Below, in pieces: positions 16,795-26,038 of a DNA stretch of 64,000 nucleotides (position 1 is the stretch's first letter; the number at the start of each line of letters is the position of its first letter). The notes beneath the pieces were generated by a model, which was given only the letters and a program-made list of their open reading frames with translations, was not told the origin of the DNA and ran no database searches. This DNA comes from Alcanivorax sp. GTDB taxonomy: Bacteria > Pseudomonadota > Gammaproteobacteria > Pseudomonadales > Alcanivoracaceae. The stretch spans positions 186,001 to 250,000 of the forward strand of contig JAIUME010000001.1 in the NCBI GenBank assembly GCA_022565695.1. The letters run 5' to 3'. A program made the translations under genes and the position numbers.

Positions 16795-17175
16795 TTACTT
16801 TTTCTTCTTGCCGGGCGCGATGAACTTCATCAGGGTCATGAACCACATCAGCTGCCCCGGATCGCCTTCGATCAGGATCTTGCCCTGCTGCATGCCTTCC
16901 ATGAAGGCCATCTGGTTCTTGCCCGCCGCCTTCAGTGTGGCGAAAGCATAGGCGGCGTCTTCGAAACTCAGGCTGACTGTCGGCGCTGGATGAATGCCGC
17001 CGGTTGCCCGCACACTGCCCGGCTGGAAATGAAACCAGCGCGCCGGGGCGCCGGCCTTGGTACGCCACTGCATCAGGACGTTGCGATTTTCCAGCTGTTT
17101 GCGGAAATCGGCGTTACGCCAGGCCAGCCAGCGCAAACGCCAGCCAAGAACCAGTAGTACCAAGCGGAATTTCAT
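16795..17175 (-). CDS. SCP2 sterol-binding-domain-like protein
   Basis: A 126-residue protein with a hydrophobic, basic N-terminus (MKFRLVLLVLGWRLRWLAW) that could be a membrane anchor, followed by a compact domain. The segments VSLSFEDAAYAFATLKAAG and FMEGMQQGKILIEGDPGQLM resemble the SCP2-like fold, in which 'G-x-I-x-x-x-G-D' precedes the last helix. SCP2 domains bind lipids. The tail GKKKK is basic. It is convergent with higBA, six bases from its end. The family call is by pattern only. Confidence 0.6.
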   Translation of the reverse strand: MKFRLVLLVLGWRLRWLAWRNADFRKQLENRNVLMQWRTKAGAPARWFHFQPGSVRATGGIHPAPTVSLSFEDAAYAFATLKAAGKNQMAFMEGMQQGKILIEGDPGQLMWFMTLMKFIAPGKKKK

Positions 17176-17316
17176 AGTCTGTCACCGTCGCGTTGCAGGG
17201 TTGGATGATTGCGTCGTGATCGCTACGCCATCTTAAACAAAACGAGGCCGGAGGGTATGTCCCGCCAGCCCCGTTCCCGTGCCGCTGCTGCTATGCGTGC
17301 TGTGTGCCCGTGTGTA

Positions 17317-18465
17317 TCAGGCCAGCAGCGGCGGCAGTTCCTTGTTGAGCTTCATCTTCTCGCTGCAGGCCTCGCCCGTGAGGGCGTAGCCGCGCAACTG
17401 GCCGTCGGCGTCGTGGAACAAGGCCTTGACGTTATGCCCGTCCACGTCGATCTGCCACTCGCCCTGCACGTCCTGGGGCGGCACCATGCATACCACCGGA
17501 CAGGCTGGCGTCTTGATGGTGACCGGCATGACGCCGTAGCTCACCGGCGTCTCCTGCCCGGCCAGCGTCTGAGCCAGGGCACGGGAAGCTGACATCAGGG
17601 GCAATACGTACAACAGTACGTGACCCTCGACTTCGGCGCAGTCACCCAGGGCATAAATGTCCGGGTCGCTGGTGCGCAGGAAGCGGTCGGTGCAGATGCC
17701 CCGGTTGACGGTCAGCCCGGCCGCCTCGGCCAGGGAGATACGCGGACGCAGGCCCACGGCGGACAGCACGATATCGGCCTCGACAGTGCTGCCATCGGAC
17801 AGCGTCGCACGCACGCCATCACCCGCCTGATCAACGCGCTGTGCGAACGGACCGAAGTGAAAGACCACGCCCAGGTCGGACAGGGCAGACGACACCGCCA
17901 GCGACGCGGGCTCTGGCAGGAAGGTCGGCAGGCAGCGGCCCACAGGCTCCACCACATGCACCTTGAAGCCGCCATTGGTGAGGTCGTTGGCAAACTCGCA
18001 GCCGATCAGGCCACCGCCGACCACCAGCACGGTTTTCTTGCCGGCCAGGGCATCACGGAAACGTCCGTAATCCATCAGGTCGTTCACGGTGTACACCCGA
18101 TCCAGGGCGTCCCCTTCCAGCGGCGGGCGGAATACGTCCGCGCCCCAGGCCAGCACCAGCTTGCTGTAACGCAATGCTTCATCGCCGATGCGCACTTCGT
18201 GCGCGGCCGGATCGATGGCCGTCACCGTCACACCGGTGCGCAGGGTGATGTCGAAAGTCTCGGCGGTCTTCTCGGGACCCGCCAGCGCCAGAGCATCAGC
18301 GGTCTTGTCCTTGGTGAAGCCGGTGGAGAGCATGGGCTTGGAGTAGTTGCGGCCATCATCTGCGGTCAGCATGACCACAGGGGTCTCCTTGTCATGCTTA
18401 CGCAGTTCCTTGACCAGGTTGAAGCCCGCCAGGCCGGTGCCGATGACGATAATGGGATCAGCCAT
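17317..18465 (-). CDS. rubB: rubredoxin–NAD(+) reductase
   Basis: A 382-residue FAD/NAD(P)H disulfide-reductase-fold enzyme that reduces rubredoxin for alkane hydroxylase (AlkB). The N-terminal FAD-binding loop is VIGTGLAGFN, the NAD-binding loop VVGGGLIGCEFA near residue 150, and the second FAD motif DIYALGDCAEVEG near 275. The ATG overlaps the rubA stop (TGATG), so the two are translationally coupled. The pair beside ubiC is characteristic of Alcanivorax-like hydrocarbon degraders and also pseudomonads. No alkB is in the window. Confidence 0.92.
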   Translation of the reverse strand: MADPIIVIGTGLAGFNLVKELRKHDKETPVVMLTADDGRNYSKPMLSTGFTKDKTADALALAGPEKTAETFDITLRTGVTVTAIDPAAHEVRIGDEALRYSKLVLAWGADVFRPPLEGDALDRVYTVNDLMDYGRFRDALAGKKTVLVVGGGLIGCEFANDLTNGGFKVHVVEPVGRCLPTFLPEPASLAVSSALSDLGVVFHFGPFAQRVDQAGDGVRATLSDGSTVEADIVLSAVGLRPRISLAEAAGLTVNRGICTDRFLRTSDPDIYALGDCAEVEGHVLLYVLPLMSASRALAQTLAGQETPVSYGVMPVTIKTPACPVVCMVPPQDVQGEWQIDVDGHNVKALFHDADGQLRGYALTGEACSEKMKLNKELPPLLA

Positions 18466-18629
18466 CAGATTTCGACCATTTCGAAGTCGTCCTTGGACAC
18501 GCCGCAATCCGGGCAGACCCAGTCATCCGGCACATCATCCCAGGCGGTACCCGGTGCAATACCTTCTTCCGGCAGGCCCTCGGCTTCGTCGTAAATAAAG
18601 CCGCAAACGACACATTCCCACTTCTTCAT
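18465..18629 (-). CDS. rubA: rubredoxin
   Basis: A 54-residue one-iron electron carrier. Two C-x-x-C-G pairs ligate Fe: CVVCGF near residue 6 and CPDCGV near 39, with the conserved [11 protein letters not shown] between. It passes electrons from RubB to a membrane alkane monooxygenase. An AGAGAGGG lies seven bases upstream of the ATG at 18629. The frame is open far upstream but only this part is rubredoxin. Confidence 0.95.
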   Translation of the reverse strand: MKKWECVVCGFIYDEAEGLPEEGIAPGTAWDDVPDDWVCPDCGVSKDDFEMVEI

Positions 18630-18954
18630 GGTTTGCCCTCTCTGATAATCGGGGATCTGTCTGCAGAGACTGCCTGCAGGGGACAGGGCGGCGGCAACGG
18701 CAGACGTCGCCCCGCGCGCGAAGGGGCTTAAACTAGCCATGCAGCCGTGAAAAATCAATGACGCTACGGTCGTGACATGGCAACTGATCAGTGCCTGTCT
18801 GACAAAAAAGCAAAAATGGCCTGCAAAGAGCCTGTGCGAGGCACGATTCCGCCCTCTTGCCAAGCACCAGAGGCTGCCGCATAGTGCCCCGGCAATCGCC
18901 CCGGCGCGCAGCAGTTCTTGCGTCCGCCGCCTTGCCACGCTGCGGGAGACCTGA

Positions 18955-19539
18955 TTGAAACGCTTCACACCCGGCCCGATTCTGGCACCCGCACCGCGCT
19001 GGCGGCCCCTGGCGCAGTTGGCGGCACCCGCTGCGGTGACCGACTGGCTCGCCGACAGCGGTTCCCTCACCCACCGCCTGAAGAAACATGGCCGGTTTGT
19101 GGTCACCCCCCTGCGACAACAGGTGGCGCCGCCACGCCCCGACGAAGCGCGCCTGCTGGGCCTGCGCCCGCGCCGGGCGGCGCTGATTCGTGAAGTCATC
19201 CTGAGCCTCGACGGCGAGCCTGTTGTCTTCGCCCGCAGCGTACTGCCCCTGCGCTCGCTCTCCGGCGCCAATCGGGTGCTCGGCCATATGGCGCGCCGCT
19301 CCCTCGGTGCAGAACTGTTTCGGCGCCCACCTGCGCGGCGCGCTGCGGTCTGGGGCACCTGCATGCCGGCTTCGGCACTGCCGCACCCGGTCCCCGGCGA
19401 CCTGCCGTCCGACAGCCTGCTGTGGGGCCGCCAGTCCCTGTTTCTCAAGCGCCGCAAACCGCTGCTGGTGGCCGAGATATTCCTGCCCCATCTGTGGACC
19501 ATCACGCTGCCGCCGGCAGCCAGTGATCCCCGCCGTTGA
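18955..19539 (+). CDS. ubiC: chorismate–pyruvate lyase
   Basis: A 194-residue enzyme that removes pyruvate from chorismate to give 4-hydroxybenzoate, the first ubiquinone-specific step. Typical segments are [14 protein letters not shown] near residue 30, [20 protein letters not shown] near 79 (Arg that holds the product), and [24 protein letters not shown] near the end. The start is TTG, supported by GGGAG six bases upstream. It lies upstream of ubiA in the same orientation, so 4-hydroxybenzoate passes to the next enzyme. Confidence 0.92.
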   Translation: MKRFTPGPILAPAPRWRPLAQLAAPAAVTDWLADSGSLTHRLKKHGRFVVTPLRQQVAPPRPDEARLLGLRPRRAALIREVILSLDGEPVVFARSVLPLRSLSGANRVLGHMARRSLGAELFRRPPARRAAVWGTCMPASALPHPVPGDLPSDSLLWGRQSLFLKRRKPLLVAEIFLPHLWTITLPPAASDPRR

Positions 19540-19642
19540 CCGCACCGTAGCGCCCCGTATCATTGCCTGAACCGAGCGCTCAGTGATGTGCCCGGCCATA
19601 CCGTTATAGAAGGCGCTATCGGCGCCGCCGACAAGGACCGCC

Positions 19643-20518
19643 ATGCTCGACGCCCTGCAACACCGCTACCCCGCCCTGTGGCCCTGGATTCAGCTGATGC
19701 GTCTGGATCGTCCCATCGGCACCCTGCTGCTGCTGTGGCCGACACTGTGGGCAGTGTGGATTGCCGGGGACGGCTCGCCCTCTGCCCGGGTCGTCATCGT
19801 CTTTACCCTGGGGGTGATCGTGATGCGCGCAGCGGGCTGCGTGATCAACGATTACGCCGACCGCAATTTCGACGGTGAGGTTTCGCGCACACGCCACCGC
19901 CCGTTGGCCACCGGTGCATTGCGCGGGCGTGATGCGTTGATGCTGTTTGCGGCCTTGATGGTGGTGGCCCTGATCCTGGTGCTGCAACTGAACCGGTTCA
20001 CCTTCTACCTGGCGTTCGGTGGTGCCGCACTGGCGATCATCTATCCGTTCATGAAGCGCTTTACCTTCCTGCCCCAGCTGTTCCTCGGCGCGGCATTCGC
20101 CTGGGCCATTCCGATGGCGTTTGCGGCAGAAACTGAAAGCCTGCCCGCTGCGGCCTGGCTGATCTTCGTCGCCAAATTGCTGTGGACGGTCGCCTACGAC
20201 ACGCAATACGCCATGTGTGATCGTGAAGACGACCTCAAGGTGGGCATCAAGAGCACCGCCATCCTGTTTGGCGAGGCGGACCGGATGATCATTGGCATCC
20301 TGCAGCTGCTGGCGCTATGGCCGCTGTGGCTGCTCGGCCAGGGGCTGGGCTTTGCCTGGCCCTGGTATCTGGCGCTGGTGGCCGCAGCCGGCCTGTTTGT
20401 CTATCAGCAGTGGCTGATCCGCGACCGCGCTCCGGACGCCTGTTTCCGCGCCTTTCTGAACAATCAGTGGGTCGGCGCAGTGCTATTTGCCGGTATCTGG
20501 CTGCAGTATCTGTTGTAA
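19643..20518 (+). CDS. ubiA: 4-hydroxybenzoate polyprenyltransferase
   Basis: A 291-residue integral membrane prenyltransferase with about nine helices. It joins the polyprenyl tail to 4-hydroxybenzoate. Both aspartate-rich motifs are present: [20 protein letters not shown] near residue 70 (first D-x-x-x-D) and [20 protein letters not shown] near 191. It follows ubiC and precedes phoB, as in pseudomonads. Confidence 0.95.
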   Translation: MLDALQHRYPALWPWIQLMRLDRPIGTLLLLWPTLWAVWIAGDGSPSARVVIVFTLGVIVMRAAGCVINDYADRNFDGEVSRTRHRPLATGALRGRDALMLFAALMVVALILVLQLNRFTFYLAFGGAALAIIYPFMKRFTFLPQLFLGAAFAWAIPMAFAAETESLPAAAWLIFVAKLLWTVAYDTQYAMCDREDDLKVGIKSTAILFGEADRMIIGILQLLALWPLWLLGQGLGFAWPWYLALVAAAGLFVYQQWLIRDRAPDACFRAFLNNQWVGAVLFAGIWLQYLL

Positions 20519-20537
20519 CGGTTCATTATCCGGTTGA

Positions 20538-20571
20538 TTGTCATATCCTTGTCACGAAACGGCCATCTAAT
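20538..20571 (+). promoter_or_regulatory. Pho box and -10 of phoB
   Basis: TTGTCATATCCTTGTCAC (20538–20555) matches the PhoB consensus CTGTCATAWAWCTGTCAY at about 14 of 18 positions, with two TGTCA half-sites 11 bases apart. TCTAAT follows ten bases later (20566–20571) as the -10. This implies autoregulation of phoBR. Further downstream CATGACAG occurs twice (20579–20586 and 20594–20601), a possible extra half-site pair in the other orientation. Confidence 0.75.
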
Positions 20572-20616
20572 AGGCACCATGACAGTTTGCAATCATGACA
20601 GCCGGGAATGAGCGCC

Positions 20617-21318
20617 ATGAGCCGATACAGAATATTGATAGTGGACGACGAGCCGGCCATCCGCGAAATGGTTGCGGTGGCACTGGAAATGGCCGACTTC
20701 GACGTGCTCGAGGCTGACAATGCCCAGCGCGCCCACGAAATCATCGTCGATGAGCGGCCGGAACTGATACTGATGGACTGGATGTTGCCCACGGTGAGCG
20801 GCATCGAGCTGGCGCGGCGTCTCAAGCGCGACGAGAGCACCAATGAGATTCCGATCATCATGCTCACCGCGAAAGGCGAGGAAGACAACAAGATCCAGGG
20901 CCTGGACGTGGGCGCTGACGACTACATCACCAAGCCGTTTTCCACCCGCGAACTGGTCTCCCGGATCAAGGCCGTGTTGCGCCGGACCTCCGCCGGTGCC
21001 GCCGAGAAAGCCATCGAAGTGGAAGGCCTGTGCCTGGACCCGGTGAGCCACCGCATTACCGCCAATGACGAGCCGGTGGACATGGGGCCTACGGAGTATC
21101 GCCTGCTGGAGTTTTTCATGAGCCACCAGGAGCGCGCCTATTCACGGACGCAACTGCTGGATCAGGTGTGGGGCGCCAATGTGTATGTCGAGGACCGTAC
21201 CATCGACGTGCATATCCGGCGACTGCGCAAGGCCCTGTCCCCCTACGATTTCGACCGCTTCATCCAGACCGTACGCGGCACCGGCTATCGTTTCTCCACC
21301 AAGACGGCGCGGGGCTGA
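20617..21318 (+). CDS. phoB: phosphate regulon response regulator PhoB
   Basis: A 233-residue OmpR/PhoB-family regulator. The receiver domain has the acidic pair VDDEP near residue 9, the phosphoacceptor in ILMDWMLP near 53, and K of TKPFS near 105. The winged helix domain includes [11 protein letters not shown] and [15 protein letters not shown]. It activates Pho-box promoters such as those in front of pstS, pstC and itself. An in-frame ATG at 20608 is also possible, but the 20617 start aligns with the family. It is directly upstream of phoR. Confidence 0.95.
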   Translation: MSRYRILIVDDEPAIREMVAVALEMADFDVLEADNAQRAHEIIVDERPELILMDWMLPTVSGIELARRLKRDESTNEIPIIMLTAKGEEDNKIQGLDVGADDYITKPFSTRELVSRIKAVLRRTSAGAAEKAIEVEGLCLDPVSHRITANDEPVDMGPTEYRLLEFFMSHQERAYSRTQLLDQVWGANVYVEDRTIDVHIRRLRKALSPYDFDRFIQTVRGTGYRFSTKTARG

Positions 21319-21368
21319 ACGACATACAATAAGCTTCCTGATCATGAGTGACGGCAACGGAGAGCCCA

Positions 21369-22685
21369 GTGACGCCCACACTCCGCAATGAAATACGCCG
21401 GCTTGCCCTGATTCTGGTTGCCGCGTTGATCCTGTCGTTGCTGATCGACAGCATCTGGCCCGCCTTTATTGCCATGCTGGGTTGCGTAATCTTCAGTACC
21501 CGGCAGCTGATTCGCCTGAGCCGCTGGCTCATCACCTATGAGCGGACGCAATCCGCCCCGCCAGAGAGCAAGGGCGCCTGGGGCGACCTGTTCGACCGGC
21601 TGTATCACCTCCTGCGGCGGGAAAAGAGCGCTCGCCACGAGCTGGAATTCCTGATGACCCGGGCAGAGAGTTCCATCACGGCGCTGCGCGATGCCATTGT
21701 TGTCGTGGACCGCCAGGGCCGGCTGGAATACTGGAACCGCGCGGCCGACAAGCTGCTCGGATTCAAGGCGCCCCATGACAAGCAGCAGACGCTGACCAAC
21801 CTGATCCGCGACCCCCGTTTCGCCCACTATCTGAAAGAGGGCAGCTTTGATCACCCGCTGACATTGCCCTCCCCGGCAGACGAACACCGCATGCTGGAAT
21901 TCACCATCACGCGTTTCGGCGCCGGGGACTGGCTGGTGATCGTGCGCGACGTAACACGCCTTCATAACCTGGAGCAGATGCGCAAAGACTTTGTCGGCAA
22001 TGTCAGCCACGAACTCAAGACCCCGCTGACCGTGCTCAAGGGCTATCTGGAAACCCTGATGGACTCGGTGCCCGCCGAGCAGAAACGCATCCACCGGGCC
22101 CTGCTGCAGATGAACCAGCAGAGCCAGCGCATGGAAGCACTGATCAACGACCTGCTGTTGCTGGCGCGCCTGGAAGGCACCGAACCGGATCTGGACACGG
22201 AGCGACTGGCGCTGGCGCCCATGCTGCGGCGGTTGCGCCAGGATGGCCTGGCCATGGCCACGGACAAGCAACAGGAAATCCAGCTTGAGGTCGCACCGGG
22301 CGCCGCACTGCTCGGCAACCCGGCGGAGCTGCACAGCGCCTTTGCCAATCTGGTCACCAATGCGGTGAAGTACACCCCCGCTGGCGGCAAGATCAGCATC
22401 CGCTGGTGGGAAGACGCCAGCGGCGGTCATCTGGCAGTGAGCGACAATGGGGTCGGCATTGACGCCGAGCATATTCCCCGCCTGACCGAGCGCTTCTACC
22501 GGCCCGACGCCAGCCGCGTGACCCAGACCGGCGGCACCGGGCTGGGCCTGGCCATCGTCAAGCATGTGCTGCTACGCCATGACGCCACCCTGACCATACA
22601 AAGCCAGCCGGAACGGGGCAGCACCTTCACCTGCCACTTCCCGGATCACCGGCTGGCCAGCGAAGACACTGTTGCCAGTGCCTGA
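21369..22685 (+). CDS. phoR: phosphate regulon sensor kinase PhoR
   Basis: A 438-residue membrane histidine kinase. Two adjacent N-terminal membrane segments (about residues 8–45) are followed by a charged linker, a PAS domain (AIVVVDRQGRLEYWNRAADKLLG), the HisKA phosphoacceptor VGNVSHELKTPLTVLKGYLE, and HATPase boxes N (LVTNAVKYTP), G1 (VSDNGVGI) and G2 (GGTGLGLAIVKH). A short periplasmic part is typical: PhoR senses the PstSCAB/PhoU state rather than ligand. GGAGAG before the GTG at 21369 favours that start over the GTG at 21348. Confidence 0.94.
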   Translation: MTPTLRNEIRRLALILVAALILSLLIDSIWPAFIAMLGCVIFSTRQLIRLSRWLITYERTQSAPPESKGAWGDLFDRLYHLLRREKSARHELEFLMTRAESSITALRDAIVVVDRQGRLEYWNRAADKLLGFKAPHDKQQTLTNLIRDPRFAHYLKEGSFDHPLTLPSPADEHRMLEFTITRFGAGDWLVIVRDVTRLHNLEQMRKDFVGNVSHELKTPLTVLKGYLETLMDSVPAEQKRIHRALLQMNQQSQRMEALINDLLLLARLEGTEPDLDTERLALAPMLRRLRQDGLAMATDKQQEIQLEVAPGAALLGNPAELHSAFANLVTNAVKYTPAGGKISIRWWEDASGGHLAVSDNGVGIDAEHIPRLTERFYRPDASRVTQTGGTGLGLAIVKHVLLRHDATLTIQSQPERGSTFTCHFPDHRLASEDTVASA

Positions 22686-22798
22686 GCAGTCCGCCACAAA
22701 AGCAGCCATTGGTACCATGATGCGGGGCGCCTGATCTGCTAGGCTGAGTTGAACCCTCCCTGCCAGCAGCCCTGTCAGGGGCCGAGAGGAGGGACGGA

Positions 22799-23716
22799 GT
22801 GCGCTGCATGATGACAGGGACCATCCGACCGCTGATACGTCAGTTCGCAGGCGCCGTTGCTGCCCTGACGCTATTGCACACTCCGGCCTTGCACGCTGAC
22901 GGCAACAGCCGGTCTGCCACGCTCATCGATACAGAAACCGTTCTCGCCGCCATTCAGAAAGCCGATTTCGACGCACCGATTTACGTGGAATCACGGCAGG
23001 ACAGTGACAAGGTGGAAGGCGGCATTTATGTCCTGATCGACACCCCCTTCGAGATGCTCCACAGCATGCTGTCGGATAAACGGGTGTGGTGTGAAATCAT
23101 TTTCCTGCATTTCAATATCAAGGCATGCGTCATGGATCTGGGCAGCGATCCGACCACCGTCAGCCTCTATACCGGACGTCTGTATTATCAGAGCCCGGAG
23201 GATGCCCATCGCAGTGACTATGTTTTCGAAGCCTTCAGTTTTCAGAATGATTATCTCAACACCGTCCTGTATGGCCCCGAAGGACCATTCGGCACTCGCG
23301 ATTACCGCATCGTGATTCAGGCCGTGCCCGTCGATGCCGACAACAGTCTGGTGCATGTGAGCTACTCCCTGCGTCACAACATGGTGACCCGCGTTGCCCA
23401 ACGGATCTACTTTGCCTCCGCCGGCCGCCACCGGATTGGTTTCAGCGTCGAGGACAATGGTGGAACCCCGGAACCCGTGCGTGGTGTCCGGGGTATGGTG
23501 GAGCGCAATACCATGCGTTTCTATCTGGCCCTGGAAGCGTTTCTGCAATCGCCCGAGGGCGATGAACACATCCAGCGGCTGAAGAACTGGCATGCGCTCA
23601 CCGACCAGTACCCGGATCAGCTCAGAGAGCTGGATCTGGACACCTACCTGGGTTACAAGGCCAAAGAACGGGAACACCAGAACGTATTGCAGCGCGAAGC
23701 GAACCAGCAACGTTAA
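22799..23716 (+). CDS. exported protein of unknown function
   Basis: A 305-residue protein with an N-terminal signal (hydrophobic stretch FAGAVAALTLLHTPALHA). The mature part looks like one alpha/beta domain of START/SRPBCC type: DTPFEMLHSMLSDKRVWCEII suggests the first helix and strands, and SYSLRHNMVTRVAQRIYFA with GMVERNTMRFYLALEAFL the long C-terminal helix. That fold call is tentative; I do not recognise the family. The start is GTG, five bases after AGGAGGG. The stop overlaps that of the convergent VOC gene by four bases. Confidence 0.75.
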   Translation: MRCMMTGTIRPLIRQFAGAVAALTLLHTPALHADGNSRSATLIDTETVLAAIQKADFDAPIYVESRQDSDKVEGGIYVLIDTPFEMLHSMLSDKRVWCEIIFLHFNIKACVMDLGSDPTTVSLYTGRLYYQSPEDAHRSDYVFEAFSFQNDYLNTVLYGPEGPFGTRDYRIVIQAVPVDADNSLVHVSYSLRHNMVTRVAQRIYFASAGRHRIGFSVEDNGGTPEPVRGVRGMVERNTMRFYLALEAFLQSPEGDEHIQRLKNWHALTDQYPDQLRELDLDTYLGYKAKEREHQNVLQREANQQR

Positions 23717-24084
23717 TCTGCGCGCCGCGTAACGATATCCACGCCGATCCCGTTAGGATCGATTACCGAAAAGTGTCGGTCGCCCCAGTCTTCGTCCCGC
23801 AGTGATACCGCAATCGGTACGCCCAACGCGCTCAGCCGCGTATGTTCTGCATCCACATCGTCTACATCCAGCGTGAACCAGATGCCCTGCCCGGGGTAGG
23901 CGCCACGAAACACCGGCGCCTGCTGCGGCAACTCCGGCTGCATGAAGCCCACCTCACTGTCACCAAAGCGCAGCACCACACACCAGGGCTCGTCAAACAA
24001 CACCTCGCAACCAAACAGCCGCACGTAGAAGTCCCGGCTTTCCACTACCTTTTCGGTTATGACACCACTCCAGAGATGCATCAC
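23713..24084 (-). CDS. VOC (glyoxalase/bleomycin resistance) family protein
   Basis: A 123-residue single VOC module with the paired beta-alpha-beta-beta-beta pattern: SRDFYVRLFGCEVLF in the first half and FTLDVDDVDAEHTRLSALGVPI with DPNGIGVDIV in the second. Such proteins are metal-dependent dioxygenases, isomerases or drug binders; the metal ligands and substrate here are not certain. It may be co-transcribed with the AraC regulator upstream on the same strand (24132–24929), 47 bases away. Confidence 0.82.
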   Translation of the reverse strand: MMHLWSGVITEKVVESRDFYVRLFGCEVLFDEPWCVVLRFGDSEVGFMQPELPQQAPVFRGAYPGQGIWFTLDVDDVDAEHTRLSALGVPIAVSLRDEDWGDRHFSVIDPNGIGVDIVTRRAD

Positions 24085-24131
24085 AGGTCTCCTTTTTCGG
24101 CGGATAGTCTGAAGGTATGACGATAATGCGA

Positions 24132-24929
24132 TCAGCGGGCGTCGGCGGCTTGAACAAATGCGACATCAGGCTGACGCAGCGCGGCGGGTGTGGCACCCAG
24201 CAGCCGCACGCAATCACGGGTCATGTGGCTCTGGTCACTGTAGCCTGCGCTGAATGCCAGCGCGGCCAGGGAAATACAGTGTGCTGTGTCAGCCACCAGT
24301 TGGGCGGCTGTCCAGCGCACACGCTGGATGCTGTGCAGTGTTTTGGGGGAGACGCCGACCGCCTCGCGGAACAGGCGCTGTAACTGACGCGCACTGAGCC
24401 CGGCATCGGCCGAAAGCCGGGCCACCTGTTGCTGCGGCGGGCCACCGGCAAGCGCGCTGTGGACATTCTTTTCCCAGGGCTGGCTCAGCTGAAACAGCAC
24501 GCCGTCCAGCCGCGATAGCGACGGGCAATCCCGAGCCAGCTGACACAACAACGCGTCATCCAGCATCCGGAAAACAGCGTTCCCCGAGTGGGCGATTTGC
24601 TCCGCCAACGGCGGTAACGGGAAGCGGGTCAGCGCCGCCGCGGGCAGCGCCGTATTCGTCAACGCCCCTGCGGGCACCGTGACAAAATGCCGGGCCTGTC
24701 CGGGATGAAAGCAGATCCCCAGATAGTCATGGCCTGGCGCCAGGGGCACAGACATCGGGGCAGTGGTGGTGCCATACAGTAGCGCCTGCCAGTCACTGCC
24801 GTGCAGGGCCAGCACCAGATCCACGCAGCCATCCGGCAGCACACTGAACGTCGGCGCGCTGTTATCGCGGCTGAGCCAGTAGTGGCTGACAAAACGCCGC
24901 AGACGCGGATCGGGCAGACGGGCCAGCAT
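24132..24929 (-). CDS. AraC-family transcriptional regulator
   Basis: A 265-residue regulator. The C-terminal two-fold helix-turn-helix domain starts near residue 165: SADAGLSARQLQRLFREAVGVSPKTLH, then ISLAALAFSAGYSDQSHMTRDC, the usual AraC signature. The N-terminal domain (DGCVDLVLALHG, YLGICFHPGQA) resembles the DUF6597-type ligand domain found in regulators next to VOC/glyoxalase genes. It probably controls the VOC gene that follows. Confidence 0.88.
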   Translation of the reverse strand: MLARLPDPRLRRFVSHYWLSRDNSAPTFSVLPDGCVDLVLALHGSDWQALLYGTTTAPMSVPLAPGHDYLGICFHPGQARHFVTVPAGALTNTALPAAALTRFPLPPLAEQIAHSGNAVFRMLDDALLCQLARDCPSLSRLDGVLFQLSQPWEKNVHSALAGGPPQQQVARLSADAGLSARQLQRLFREAVGVSPKTLHSIQRVRWTAAQLVADTAHCISLAALAFSAGYSDQSHMTRDCVRLLGATPAALRQPDVAFVQAADAR

Positions 24930-24932
24930 GGC

Positions 24933-25139
24933 TCAATAATGCGGCGGGGCTTCGTCCCCCGGCGCCTGCATGCTTTTCACGACCTCGGACATGTCGGTGA
25001 AGTGCTCGATCAGCCCGCGACAGGCTTTTTCGAGCTGGTCGATCTTGTGCTGCTGTGTTGCCACGATGTCGTTGAGGGTCTGCACCAGATCCTCCTGGTA
25101 GGCCAGCTTGGTTTCGATCTCGGTAAGACGTTGTTCCAT
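24933..25139 (-). CDS. slyX: SlyX family protein
   Basis: A 68-residue all-helical protein predicted to form a short coiled coil: the heptad-rich segment TEIETKLAYQEDLVQTLNDI is followed by QQHKIDQLEK. The ending PGDEAPPHY is the family hallmark (PPHY). Function is unknown despite the link to lysis in the name. It ends four bases from the AraC start, which lies downstream on the same strand. Confidence 0.9.
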   Translation of the reverse strand: MEQRLTEIETKLAYQEDLVQTLNDIVATQQHKIDQLEKACRGLIEHFTDMSEVVKSMQAPGDEAPPHY

Positions 25140-25207
25140 GGGCGGTTTCTCTTGCAGATGACGCTGAGGGATGACAAAACAATATGTTCAGGATACCCTT
25201 TCCGGCG

Positions 25208-25324
25208 TTCTGGGGGAGTAGTCACTGCACACACCCTACGTCGCACCACGGATATCGCAGAGATACGTCAACATACTTGCTCCACAGAGCATGGCGTATC
25301 GACCCAGCCTCACCCTGCCCCCTC
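25208..25324 (+). ncRNA. yybP-ykoY manganese riboswitch
   Basis: The leader of the TMEM165 gene has the two conserved parts of this Mn2+ aptamer: GGGGGAGTAG at 25212–25221 and ACGTCAACATACTTGCT at about 25265–25281. The outer helix can form between GGGGG (25212–25216) and CCCCC (25318–25322). The class is found in front of manganese exporters, including TMEM165/UPF0016 genes. About 110 bases separate it from the start codon, room for an expression platform. Confidence 0.8.
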
Positions 25325-25436
25325 GACGGGCAGACCCTGGCGGGACTGACAAGACCCGGGACACTGGCAGCCCCCATGGCGGGACGGCGGCCCGTGTCTC
25401 GTGTCTGTCCATCCAGTCCCGCCTGCGGAAACCATT

Positions 25437-26000
25437 ATGCTTGCAGAAGCCTTCGTCATATCCACCGTGCTGATCGCCATTGGCGAAATCGGCGACAAGA
25501 CCCAGTTGCTGTCGTTTGCGCTGGCTCAGCGCTATCGGGCGCCCTGGCTGATTCTCTCCGGTGTACTGCTGGCCACCTTGCTCAATCATGGCCTGTCGGT
25601 CTGGCTGGGGGCTGCCGTGGCCCAGCTGCTGCCCCACAACCTGCTGGTCTGGTTGCTGGGCGGCAGCTTCATTCTGCTGGGCGTGTGGATGCTGATTCCG
25701 GACAAGGAAGAAAGCGTCGAGAACGGCCGCCGCTGGGGCGCTTTTACCGCCGCCTTCGTGTTGTTCTTTCTTGCGGAAATTGGCGACAAGACCCAGGTGG
25801 CGACAGTAGCCCTGGCGGCACGTTTCCCCGAGGACTACTGGGCGGTGCTCAGCGGTTCGACGCTGGGCATGGTGGCCGCCAATGTGCCGGTCATCTGGCT
25901 CGGCGCCCGCCTCACCAACCCGGTGTTCGAAACCTGGGCGCACCGCATCAGCGCGGCACTGTTCATCCTGCTGGGATTGATCACGCTGATTGCCGCGTAA
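25437..26000 (+). CDS. TMEM165/GDT1 (UPF0016) family manganese exporter
   Basis: A 187-residue inner-membrane protein with six hydrophobic helices in two inverted halves. Each half carries the family motif E-I-G-D-K-T-Q (near residues 18 and 117). These acidic motifs form the cation path; bacterial members (MneA type) export Mn2+. The manganese riboswitch in its leader strongly supports this substrate. The frame is open upstream, but the ATG at 25437 starts the first helix. Confidence 0.9.
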   Translation: MLAEAFVISTVLIAIGEIGDKTQLLSFALAQRYRAPWLILSGVLLATLLNHGLSVWLGAAVAQLLPHNLLVWLLGGSFILLGVWMLIPDKEESVENGRRWGAFTAAFVLFFLAEIGDKTQVATVALAARFPEDYWAVLSGSTLGMVAANVPVIWLGARLTNPVFETWAHRISAALFILLGLITLIAA

Positions 26001-26038
26001 GCCCGGAGCAAGTGCGGCCCGCGCGGATACAGCACGCC

